NCBI GenBank assembly: GCA_013822915.1
Contig: PNLG01000347.1
Location: forward strand, 1 to 6,660
DNA: 6,660 nt
Origin: Sphingomonas sp.
GTDB lineage: Bacteria > Pseudomonadota > Alphaproteobacteria > Sphingomonadales > Sphingomonadaceae
Direction of reading: 5' to 3'
Shown: one piece after another, positions 1-6,036 of the stretch
Numbering within the stretch: the stretch's first letter is position 1
How the letters are laid out: every line of letters starts with the position of its first letter
Notes under the pieces: model-generated
What the model was told of the DNA's origin: nothing
The model's input: only the letters and a program-made list of their open reading frames with translations
Databases searched by the model: none
Translations under genes and position numbers: made by a program

Positions 1-921
1 CGGCTGCCCTATGTGTTTTTGCCGATCGCGCGGGCGCGCGCGACGTTGCCCCAGCCCAAGGTGCCGCTGCTCCCAACCTTTTACTTCGATGGGGCGCCGG
101 TAACCGATTCAACGCCGATCATCCGGCGGCTGGAGGCTGATTATGCCGACCGCCCGATCGTCCCCGCCGACCCTGCGCTCGCGCTGATCGACGCACTGAT
201 CGAGGATTATGGCGATGAATGGCTGACCAAAGCGATGTTCCATTATCGCTGGTCCTATGCCGCCGACATTCGCAAATCGGCCGAAGTGCTGCCGAATTGG
301 CATGGCGGGCCGCTTGACGGCAATGCGCTGGCGGCGATGGGGAAAACCTTCGCCGATCGCCAGATTTCGCGACTGGCCTATGTCGGGTCCAATCCCGCCA
401 CCGGACCAGTGATTGAGGGGAGCTACCGGCGGTTGCTCACCCTGCTCGACGCCCATTTTGCCCAGCACCGTTTTTTGTTGGGGGATCGGCCCGCGCCGTG
501 CGATTTCGCGCTTTACGGGCAATTGACGCAGCTTGCGCTGTTCGACCCGACGCCGATGGCACTCGCCAGCGATATCGCGCCGCGCGTGGTTGCGTGGTCG
601 GTATTTGTCGAGGATTTGTCGGGGGAGGACGCGACCGCATGGTTCACCGCCGACGCGCTGCCCGCAACGCTGACCGCGCTGCTCGGCGAAATCGGTCGCA
701 CCTATGCCCCGCTGCTGCTGGCCAATGCGCACGCCGTCATGGCCGGTGCCGAGCGCGTGACGACCGTGATCGACGGCCAGACTTGGGACCAGGCACCCTT
801 CCCCTATCAGGCCAAGTGTCTGAAGGTGTTGCGCGATCATTATGTGGCGCTCGGGCAAGACGCGCGGGCGACGGTGGACGCGGCACTGGCGGGCACGGGG
901 TGCGAGGCCCTGTTTGCGTAA
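1..921 (+). CDS. glutathione S-transferase family protein, 5'-truncated by window edge
   Basis: The reading frame is open from base 1, so the true start lies upstream; the GTG at position 13 is internal. Of the 306 visible residues, the first 45 or so look like the second half of a thioredoxin-like GST N-domain. They contain a K-V-P motif (visible residues 20-22, cis-proline position) and an acidic-Ser pair (D36-S37) followed by an isoleucine/leucine-rich helix, the usual glutathione-contact region. The rest is a helical C-domain with an LLGDRPAPCDFALYG segment near residues 160-175, typical of GST-C. The first strand and helix, which would hold the catalytic Ser/Cys/Tyr, are outside the window, so enzymatic activity cannot be judged. 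The protein is long for a GST because an extra C-terminal stretch follows the normal GST-C region. Expected role: a cytosolic glutathione-dependent transferase or isomerase of unknown substrate. The stop overlaps the next gene's proposed start by 8 nt, which places it in the FGE operon. Confidence 0.87.
   Translation, partial: RLPYVFLPIARARATLPQPKVPLLPTFYFDGAPVTDSTPIIRRLEADYADRPIVPADPALALIDALIEDYGDEWLTKAMFHYRWSYAADIRKSAEVLPNWHGGPLDGNALAAMGKTFADRQISRLAYVGSNPATGPVIEGSYRRLLTLLDAHFAQHRFLLGDRPAPCDFALYGQLTQLALFDPTPMALASDIAPRVVAWSVFVEDLSGEDATAWFTADALPATLTALLGEIGRTYAPLLLANAHAVMAGAERVTTVIDGQTWDQAPFPYQAKCLKVLRDHYVALGQDARATVDAALAGTGCEALFA
904..907 (+). promoter_or_regulatory. GAGG ribosome binding site supporting TTG start of FGE
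   Basis: GAGG lies 6 nt before TTG at 914, inside the last codons of the GST gene. A second candidate, AAAGGGG at 920-926, precedes another in-frame TTG at 929 but leaves only 2 nt of spacing. No ATG or GTG exists in frame between 845 and the conserved FGE N-terminus, so a TTG start is likely. Which TTG is used is uncertain. Confidence 0.4.
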
Positions 922-1774
922 AGGGGCTTTGCGTGAACTTTGGCGCCCCAATGTTGCGATTCCGGCGGGGACGTGGGCGATCGGATCGGATCGCCATTAT
1001 CCAGAAGAGCGCCCGGCGCGCACGGTAACCCTCCCCCGTTTTCGGATTGCCGCGCACCCGGTATCTTGCGCCGACTTCGCCGACTTTGTCGCCGCGACCG
1101 GCCATGTGACGGCGGCCGAGGGCGCGGGCGGGTCCACCGTTTTTGCGATGACCGACGGCCCCGTCGATCTGCACGATCCCGGCCAGTGGTGGCGCTTTGC
1201 GGAGGGGGCAAGCTGGCGCGACGGGCGGGGCGACCATCCCGTCACCCATGTTGCTCATGCCGATGCGCTAGCGTTTGCGGCTTGGGCAGGCGCCCGGCTG
1301 CCCAGCGAGGCCGAATGGGAAGTGGCGGCGCGCGGCGGATTGATCGACGCCGATTACGCATGGGGGGACGCGCTGATGCCGGGCGGTGCGTTGATGGCCA
1401 ATTTCTGGGAGGGGAGTTTCCCCTGGTGGCACGCGCGCGGGGCGCCGGGCAGCAGCGCGATCGGGGCTTACCCGGCGAATGGCTATGGCCTTTGCGACAT
1501 GATCGGCAATGTCTGGGAATGGACGAGCACCGCCGCTCCGTTGTCCCCCGGCGCTCCCGCCCAACGCGAGTGCTGCGCGCCCGCGACCCCCGACGAAGCG
1601 ATGCTGATCCTGAAGGGCGGGTCGTTCCTGTGCGCGGCCGAATATTGCCAGCGTTACCGCCCCGCCGCGCGCATCGCGGTGTCGCCCGCCATGACCAGCG
1701 CACATATCGGCTTTCGCCTCGCCGCCGATGCTGATAATGACATGCCAGATGTCATTAGTGGGGGTGGGGCATGA
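914..1774 (+). CDS. formylglycine-generating enzyme (sulfatase-modifying factor, FGE/SUMF1 family)
   Basis: Oxygen-dependent FGEs convert the cysteine of C-x-P-x-R in nascent sulfatases to C-alpha-formylglycine in the cytosol. The 286-residue protein is collinear with bacterial FGE. It has an N-terminal PAGTWAIGSDRHYPEERP, then FVAATGHVTAAEG, DHPVTHV, the RLPSEAEWEVAARGG motif, MIGNVWEWT, and the catalytic segment GGSFLCAAEYCQRYRPAAR. Counting from TTG 914, the two copper-binding active-site cysteines are C240 and C245 (nt 1631 and 1646) with the expected four-residue spacing, and S237 sits where human S333 lies. Both cysteines identify a true FGE rather than a cysteine-free relative such as EgtB or a C-type-lectin-fold paralogue. 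The residues between them (AAEY) differ from the more usual HxSY. The start is ambiguous: TTG 914 is preferred, TTG 929 is possible, and ATG 842 would add 24 residues that lie in the GST frame and are not FGE-like. The last 16 or so residues extend past the conserved GFRLA end and coincide with a perfect inverted repeat. The gene overlaps the next gene by ATGA. The likely client is the CSPSR sulfatase at 4357-6036. Confidence 0.93.
   Translation: MRKGALRELWRPNVAIPAGTWAIGSDRHYPEERPARTVTLPRFRIAAHPVSCADFADFVAATGHVTAAEGAGGSTVFAMTDGPVDLHDPGQWWRFAEGASWRDGRGDHPVTHVAHADALAFAAWAGARLPSEAEWEVAARGGLIDADYAWGDALMPGGALMANFWEGSFPWWHARGAPGSSAIGAYPANGYGLCDMIGNVWEWTSTAAPLSPGAPAQRECCAPATPDEAMLILKGGSFLCAAEYCQRYRPAARIAVSPAMTSAHIGFRLAADADNDMPDVISGGGA
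1735..1757. repeat. perfect 9-bp inverted repeat (TAATGACAT-N5-ATGTCATTA)
   Basis: The left arm is 1735-1743, the loop GCCAG is 1744-1748, and the right arm 1749-1757 is an exact reverse complement. It lies inside the variable C-terminal tail of the FGE gene and ends three bases before the G-run that serves as ribosome binding site for the next gene. The arms are AT-rich in a GC-rich neighbourhood. It could be an operator for a dimeric repressor or an mRNA hairpin affecting translation of the next gene. No U-tract follows, so it is not an intrinsic terminator. Confidence 0.55.
1759..1769 (+). promoter_or_regulatory. G-rich ribosome binding region (TGGGGGTGGGG) at first ATGA junction
   Basis: The G-run precedes the ATG at 1771 with 6 nt between GGGGG and the start. 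Almost the same sequence (TGGGGGTGGG, 2378-2387) precedes the next ATGA junction. It pairs only partly with the anti-Shine-Dalgarno, consistent with initiation helped by translational coupling. Confidence 0.4.
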
Positions 1775-2391
1775 GCGCGTGGATCATCTGGGGAAGTGCT
1801 GCCGCGCTCTATGGCGCATTCCGGCTGTGGTATGACAATTGGCGCGGGCCCCTGACCCCGGCCGAGATTGACCGCTATTTCGCGCTGCTGAACGGGCGAC
1901 CCGATACGACGGACGAGGCACGCGCCAATCTGCGCACGTTCCTTGAAAGCGATGACGGCCGCGATTTCGTGATGTTCAACATCGTCAAGACCAGTCAGGC
2001 GCTGGTCGCCGACCCGATCACCGGCGCGCAAGTGCCCGGCGCGTCGATGCTTCAGCGTTATGCGCGCCATTTCATGCCCGTGCTCCTCAAAAATGGCGGC
2101 CACCCGGCGATCGTGCGGCGCAAAATCGGCCCGTATCTCGATAGCTGGGCGACCGAGGCTGATCCGGGTTGGACGATCATCGGCCTGATGCGCTATCGCA
2201 GCAGGCGCGATATGATGAACCTGGTCATCGACCCGCGTTTTGCCAAGCACCACCCCGACAAGCTGGCGGGGACGATTGCGACCTTTTCATTCCCGACCGC
2301 GCCGACGCTGCAACTTTATGTCGGCCCGCGCATCTGGCTCGCGCTGGTGCTCGCGCTGGCGGCGGCGCTGGTGCAGTTGGGGGTGGGATGA
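1771..2391 (+). CDS. DUF1330-like (dimeric alpha/beta barrel-like) protein with a membrane helix at each end
   Basis: This 206-residue protein has no assigned function. It has an N-terminal hydrophobic helix (about residues 3-20), a soluble central region, and a C-terminal hydrophobic helix (about 186-204). The centre carries elements resembling DUF1330 and related small alpha/beta-barrel proteins: VMFNIVK (67-73, where the family has a strand like 'vllNLlkf'), a YARHFMPVL helix (97-105), and GLMRYRSRRDMM (138-149) followed by DP-x-F-x-x-HH and K164. The family link rests on this pattern and is tentative. With two helices, both termini would sit on the same side of the membrane and the domain would form one compartment-facing loop. 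The ATG overlaps the FGE stop (ATGA) and the stop overlaps the following gene the same way, so it is almost certainly co-translated with both. Confidence 0.8.
   Translation: MSAWIIWGSAAALYGAFRLWYDNWRGPLTPAEIDRYFALLNGRPDTTDEARANLRTFLESDDGRDFVMFNIVKTSQALVADPITGAQVPGASMLQRYARHFMPVLLKNGGHPAIVRRKIGPYLDSWATEADPGWTIIGLMRYRSRRDMMNLVIDPRFAKHHPDKLAGTIATFSFPTAPTLQLYVGPRIWLALVLALAAALVQLGVG
2378..2387 (+). promoter_or_regulatory. G-rich ribosome binding region (TGGGGGTGGG) at second ATGA junction
   Basis: This lies directly before the ATG at 2388 and repeats the element at 1759-1769. Spacing from GGGGG to the ATG is 4 nt. It encodes the last residues (LGVG) of the upstream gene. Confidence 0.35.
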
Positions 2392-2831
2392 CGCTATTCC
2401 CGCCATCCACCAACCGCGATTATCGCGGCGCGCCGGTGGCGGCGTGGTTTGTCGTGCTGCTCGGGTTCGGCTGGGTGGTGCCGGGGATGATCCACATGTT
2501 CCTGCCCGATGGCGGCGCGGGCGTTATCGCGGGCATCGACTTCGGCGCGCAGGCCCGCACCATCGTGGCGATTTTCGCCTGGGCGGGCGCGACGCAATTT
2601 GCGCACGGGGTGACAATGATCACCGTCGGGTGGCGATACCGCTCGCTCGTCCCGCCGATCCTCGCCATCAGCCTGGTTGAGCGCGGCTTGTTGTCGATCT
2701 TCGGCTGGGTGTGGAAAGCGCCGCCCCCCGGCGCGCACCATCCGCCCGAACATTATGGCAGCCTGATCCTGGTGCCGGTGATCGGGCTGTTCCTGTGGCT
2801 GTCTTTGCGACAACAGGGTGCGAAAGGATGA
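2388..2831 (+). CDS. small four-helix integral membrane protein, function unknown
   Basis: The protein has 147 residues. I do not recognise a named family. Four hydrophobic segments can be seen at about 18-38, 57-80, 87-108 and 125-140, with a proline/histidine-rich loop (APPPGAHHPPEH, 111-122) between helices 3 and 4. The ATG at 2388 overlaps the previous stop as ATGA. The frame is open back to 2169, but those codons lie inside the preceding gene and do not look membrane-like, so 2388 is chosen. In size and topology it resembles small DoxX-like or DUF4345-like membrane proteins, but it lacks their recognisable motifs. The operon position suggests an inner-membrane partner of the neighbouring DUF1330-like protein, which is inference only. 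Confidence 0.82.
   Translation: MTLFPPSTNRDYRGAPVAAWFVVLLGFGWVVPGMIHMFLPDGGAGVIAGIDFGAQARTIVAIFAWAGATQFAHGVTMITVGWRYRSLVPPILAISLVERGLLSIFGWVWKAPPPGAHHPPEHYGSLILVPVIGLFLWLSLRQQGAKG
2824..2828 (+). promoter_or_regulatory. AAGGA ribosome binding site of the DUF2855 gene
   Basis: AAGGA lies 7 nt before the ATG at 2836 and overlaps the end of the preceding gene. It supports 2836 rather than the in-frame GTG at 2818 as start. Confidence 0.65.
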
Positions 2832-2835
2832 TGCC

Positions 2836-3909
2836 ATGACCACCAAATTGCTCGTCAGCCGCACCGCGATCGACCAGGCCAAGATCGTCGAGCGCGACGC
2901 CAGTCCGATTGCCGAGGGCGAAATCCGCGTCGCCACTCGCCGCTTTGCGCTGACCGCGAACAATATCAGCTATGCACTGTCGGGGGAGGCAATCGGCTAT
3001 TGGCGGTTCTTTCCCGATGACGAGGCGGGCTGGGGCTGTGTCCCCGTCTGGGGCTTTGGCGAGGTGGTCGAGAGCCGGGCAACCGACGTCGCCGTCGGCA
3101 GCATGTTGTGGGGCTTTTTCCCGATGGCGTCCGATCTGGTGATGGCGCCGGCAAGGGTCGGCGCGAACAGCCTGGTCGATGGCAGCGCGCATCGCCGCGA
3201 GCTGCCCTATGTCTATAACCAATATGCCCGCACCAATCATGATCCTGCCCCGCTGGCGGCAATTGCCGATCTGCGCAGCCTGATGTTCCCGCTGCTGACG
3301 ACATCTTATGTCATTGACGATTTTATCGCGGATAATGAGGGCTTTGGCGCGAATCAGGTGGTGATCGGCAGTGCGTCGTCCAAAACCGCCTTTGGCCTTG
3401 CCTATTATCTGCGCGAGCGGGGCGCGCAGCGCGTGGTGGGGCTTACTTCAGCGCGCAATATCGGCTTTGTCGAGGCGCTGGGGCTTTACGATCAGGTGGT
3501 AGGTTATGACGCGCTGGCGTTGCTTGCCCCGGACAGCCCGAGCGTCTTTGTCGATATGTCGGGCGATGGCGCCGTGGTGGCGGCCGTCCATCATCACTTT
3601 GGCGATCAGATCAAGGCAAGCGTCAGCGTCGGCGCAACCCACTGGGCCGCCGACCGCGTGCCCCGCGACTTGCCCGGCGCGCGCCCGGCGTTTTTCTTTG
3701 CCCCCGCCCAGATCGCGAAACGCGATGCCGATTGGGGGGCGGGCGTGCTGATGCGGCGCGCGGTGGAGGCCAATATCGCCGCTTGCGCGACGCTTGCTGC
3801 GCGGATGCAGGTGGAAGCGCGCAACGGCGCCGACGCAATTGCGGCTGCCTATGCCGAAATGGTGAGCGGCCGCACCCCGCCCGATCGCGGCATTATCCTG
3901 AGTTTTTAG
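2836..3909 (+). CDS. DUF2855 family protein, MDR (quinone oxidoreductase)-like
   Basis: The 357-residue protein matches the overall character of DUF2855: an N-terminal region with the conserved-looking ALTANNISYALSG segment (about 39-51), a W/F-rich stretch around WGFGEVV, and a central nucleotide-binding-like segment, VVIGSASSKTAFGLAYYL (about 175-192), followed by VVGLTSARNIGFV. This layout resembles a medium-chain dehydrogenase/reductase with an altered Rossmann motif (GSASSKTA where classical members have GxGxxG or AxxGxxG). There is no zinc-binding cysteine set, so a zinc alcohol dehydrogenase is unlikely and any activity would be of quinone or enoyl reductase type. Substrate and reaction are not established for the family. 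ATG 2836 has a good ribosome binding site and starts 4 nt after the previous stop. It is the last gene of the five-gene operon, and its 3' end overlaps the convergent DUF4345 gene by 17 nt. Confidence 0.85.
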   Translation: MTTKLLVSRTAIDQAKIVERDASPIAEGEIRVATRRFALTANNISYALSGEAIGYWRFFPDDEAGWGCVPVWGFGEVVESRATDVAVGSMLWGFFPMASDLVMAPARVGANSLVDGSAHRRELPYVYNQYARTNHDPAPLAAIADLRSLMFPLLTTSYVIDDFIADNEGFGANQVVIGSASSKTAFGLAYYLRERGAQRVVGLTSARNIGFVEALGLYDQVVGYDALALLAPDSPSVFVDMSGDGAVVAAVHHHFGDQIKASVSVGATHWAADRVPRDLPGARPAFFFAPAQIAKRDADWGAGVLMRRAVEANIAACATLAARMQVEARNGADAIAAAYAEMVSGRTPPDRGIILSF

Positions 3910-4276
3910 CCAAGCCCGCCCGCGCAATCACGACACCCGCCAGCGCCACCGCCTCCACCGCGATCAGCGGGACCGCCGCCGGAGCAGGCGCCAGCGCATA
4001 GCTCACCAGCCGCCCCGCAATCGCAAGCGCGGGCAACAGCATCGGCGCGAGCAGCAGGCGGCGGTCATCGCGAATGGCCGCGGCAATGCTGAGCACGCCA
4101 AACATGCCAAACAACGCGCCCAAATCCCCCCGCAGCGTCGATTCGGCAAGCGGCGTCGGCGCAGGCGTGCCGAGCGTCACCCCAATCCGGTCGAGCGCAA
4201 ACCACACCAGCGCGGCATTGATAAGCGACGACACCCCCAGCACCACCAGAAAGCCGCGCGCGATCACTTTGCCCAT
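3893..4276 (-). CDS. DUF4345 family small membrane protein
   Basis: The 127-residue protein has four hydrophobic segments at about 8-28, 52-68, 74-95 and 99-120. The residues around the second helix (STLRGDLGALFGMFG, 46-60) and the GRLVSY motif after the third (88-93), followed by an acidic residue in the fourth helix (E108), fit DUF4345. That is a family of small inner-membrane proteins of unknown function. The ATG has an AGAGGA-type ribosome binding site about 8 nt upstream on the minus strand. It is transcribed divergently from the sulfatase across 80 bp, and its stop (TAA, 3893-3895) lies within the last codons of the DUF2855 gene, so the two transcripts overlap tail to tail with no room for a separate terminator. 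Confidence 0.85.
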   Translation of the reverse strand: MGKVIARGFLVVLGVSSLINAALVWFALDRIGVTLGTPAPTPLAESTLRGDLGALFGMFGVLSIAAAIRDDRRLLLAPMLLPALAIAGRLVSYALAPAPAAVPLIAVEAVALAGVVIARAGLAKNSG

Positions 4277-4356
4277 GACTTCATTCCTCTTTATCCAAAC
4301 AAACTATTGGCGTTTGTCGTGCCATTTGGCAAGGTGGTGCCCAAGGGAGAGCGGCA
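4277..4356. promoter_or_regulatory. divergent intergenic region with two short palindromes
   Basis: These 80 bp must hold start signals for both the leftward DUF4345 gene and the rightward sulfatase. An inverted repeat ACAAAC-N7-GTTTGT occupies 4299-4317 and is followed at once by TGCCA-TT-TGGCA at 4320-4331. Both fit the size of operator half-sites for dimeric regulators, but neither is assigned to a known regulator. The sulfatase ribosome binding site is AAGGGAG at 4343-4349, 7 nt before its ATG. I could not pick convincing -35/-10 pairs for either direction. Confidence 0.5.
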
Positions 4357-6036
4357 ATGCGGCGGTTATGGATCGGCCTTGGCATATTGGCAGCGGTTGC
4401 GGGCATTGGCTATGCACTGTTCGACCAGTATAAATACCACATCCCCGGCATCCTCAGCCGCTGGCGCGATCCGATTGCCGCCCATCATCCGGTGGTGTGG
4501 ACGCCCGGCCCGACGACGGTGGCGGCGGGCAAGCGGCCGCCCAACATCATCGTCATTCTGGCCGATGATATGGGCCATAACGATATCAGCCTGTTTGGCG
4601 GGGGCGTGGCGGGGGGAGCGGTGCCGACGCCCAATATCGATTCGATCGGGCGGCAGGGCGCAAGCTTTGACGCTGGCTATGCCGCCAACGCGACGTGCAG
4701 CCCGTCGCGCGCCGCGATCATGACCGGGCGTTATCCCACGCGGTTCGGCTTTGAATTCACCGCCGTCCCGGTCGTGTTCGCGCGCGCGGTGTCTCGCGGC
4801 GAGCGGGCCGACGTCAATGGCCGGCCGGGCGCGATTTTTCATGAAGAACGCACCAAGGGGCTGATCGATTATCCCGATATGGGCGTGCCGCCGGGCGAAA
4901 TCACGATCGCCGATTTGCTGCGCAGCAATGGCTATCACACAATGCAGATCGGCAAATGGCATTTGGGCGAGGCAAAGCCGCTCCAGCCCAATGGTCAGGG
5001 TTTTGACGAAGCGCTCGGCTTTCTGGCGGGCGGCGGGATGTTCATGCCGCAAGACGACCCCGGCGTGGTCAATGCCAAGCTGCCCTGGGATCCGATCGAC
5101 CGCTTCCTGTGGCCCAACCTGCCCTATGCGGTGCAGTGGAACGGCGGCCAGCGGTTCGCGCCCACCGGCCATCTGACCGATTATTGGACCGACAATGCGG
5201 TGGCCGCGATCAAGGCGAACCGCAACAGACCGTTTTTCCTCTACCTCGCCTATAACGCGCCGCACACCCCGCTCCAGGCGACCAAGGCCGATTATGACGC
5301 GCTCCCCCAGATCAAGGATCACACTACCCGCGTCTATGGCGCGATGATCCGCCAGCTTGATCGCGGGATCGGGCGCGTGCTGCAAACGCTGAAGGATCAG
5401 GGGATTGACGACAATACGCTCGTCATTTTCACCAGCGACAATGGCGGCGCCTGGTACACCGGGCTCGCCGACAGCAATGCGCCGTTTCGCGGGTTCAAGG
5501 CGACCTATTTCGAAGGGGGACTGCGCGTGCCGTTTCTGCTCCGCTGGCCGGGGCGGATTGCGCCGGGGACGCGATTGCCGGGGCCTGCTCATCACCTCGA
5601 CATTTTCGCAACTGCTGCTGCTGCGGCTGGCGTCCCGGTGCCCGGTGACCGGCCGACGGACGGGGTCAGCTTGCTCGCCAGCGCAGGGCTAGGGACAGGC
5701 GGTGGCACGGGCGCGACAGGGGTGCCGCATGAGCGCCTGTTCTGGCGGTCAGGCGATAACAAGGTCGTGCGCGACGGCGCATGGAAGCTGCAAATCGCCG
5801 CCAAGCCCAACGCCGCCTGGCTCTATGACCTGAGCACCGATCCGACCGAGCGGCGCAATCTGGCCGCCGCCCAGCCCGCGCGGGTGGCGGCAATGCGCGC
5901 GATGATCGCCGCGCATGACCGGGACGCGACACGCAAGCCGCTCTGGCCCGCGCTGATCGAGGCGCCGATCCGCATCGACGTGCCCCTCAACACCCCGTGG
6001 AAACCGGGTCAGGAATATGTCTATTGGTCGAACTGA
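4357..6036 (+). CDS. Cys-type sulfatase (arylsulfatase A-like), membrane-anchored or exported
   Basis: The 559-residue protein hydrolyses sulfate esters if family rules hold; the substrate is unknown. Residues 4-21 form a hydrophobic N-terminal segment after RR, acting as signal peptide or uncleaved anchor. The alkaline-phosphatase-like sulfatase domain begins at about residue 63. Visible active-site elements are NIIVILADD with the metal ligands D70-D71; C114-S-P-S-R118 followed by AAIMTGRYPTR, where C114 is the formylglycine precursor; K200 and H202 in GKWHLG; H303 in NAPHTP; D361-N362 in TSDNGG; and K381 in GFKATYFEGGLRVPF. All expected metal-binding and sulfate-binding positions are therefore present. 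The C-terminal subdomain contains LYDLSTDPTERRNLA (489-503). A glycine/threonine-rich stretch at 444-455 replaces what is usually an ordinary loop. The start ATG has AAGGGAG 7 nt upstream. The protein needs formylglycine maturation, which the FGE encoded at 914-1774 could supply before export. It is transcribed separately from that operon, with its own upstream palindromes. Confidence 0.95.
   Translation: MRRLWIGLGILAAVAGIGYALFDQYKYHIPGILSRWRDPIAAHHPVVWTPGPTTVAAGKRPPNIIVILADDMGHNDISLFGGGVAGGAVPTPNIDSIGRQGASFDAGYAANATCSPSRAAIMTGRYPTRFGFEFTAVPVVFARAVSRGERADVNGRPGAIFHEERTKGLIDYPDMGVPPGEITIADLLRSNGYHTMQIGKWHLGEAKPLQPNGQGFDEALGFLAGGGMFMPQDDPGVVNAKLPWDPIDRFLWPNLPYAVQWNGGQRFAPTGHLTDYWTDNAVAAIKANRNRPFFLYLAYNAPHTPLQATKADYDALPQIKDHTTRVYGAMIRQLDRGIGRVLQTLKDQGIDDNTLVIFTSDNGGAWYTGLADSNAPFRGFKATYFEGGLRVPFLLRWPGRIAPGTRLPGPAHHLDIFATAAAAAGVPVPGDRPTDGVSLLASAGLGTGGGTGATGVPHERLFWRSGDNKVVRDGAWKLQIAAKPNAAWLYDLSTDPTERRNLAAAQPARVAAMRAMIAAHDRDATRKPLWPALIEAPIRIDVPLNTPWKPGQEYVYWSN

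Noticed and set aside
842..913. ATG at 842 as start of the FGE gene
   Set aside because: It would add 24 residues encoded opposite the GST C-terminal frame that are arginine-rich and unlike FGE N-termini, and there is no ribosome binding site at useful spacing. A TTG near 914-929 fits the family length better.
109..951. Long minus-strand open frame opposite the GST gene
   Set aside because: Its arginine/proline-rich, low-information translation and lack of any family motif mark it as a shadow of the GST gene caused by high GC.
2169..2387. Upstream extension of the 4-TM membrane protein
   Set aside because: The extension lies wholly within the preceding gene in another frame. The ATG at 2388 with ATGA overlap gives a clean membrane protein.
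2818..2835. GTG at 2818 as start of the DUF2855 protein
   Set aside because: ATG 2836 has AAGGA at 7-nt spacing and gives an N-terminus without the stray charged MRKDDA residues.
4357..4420. Twin-arginine (Tat) signal in the sulfatase
   Set aside because: Only the RR pair at residues 2-3 is present. The surrounding S/T-R-R-x-F-L-K pattern is missing, so a Sec signal or anchor is more likely.
4366..5595. 409-codon minus-strand open frame opposite the sulfatase
   Set aside because: The sense frame has every sulfatase active-site motif. The antisense translation has no recognisable domain, and its length is expected in GC-rich DNA.
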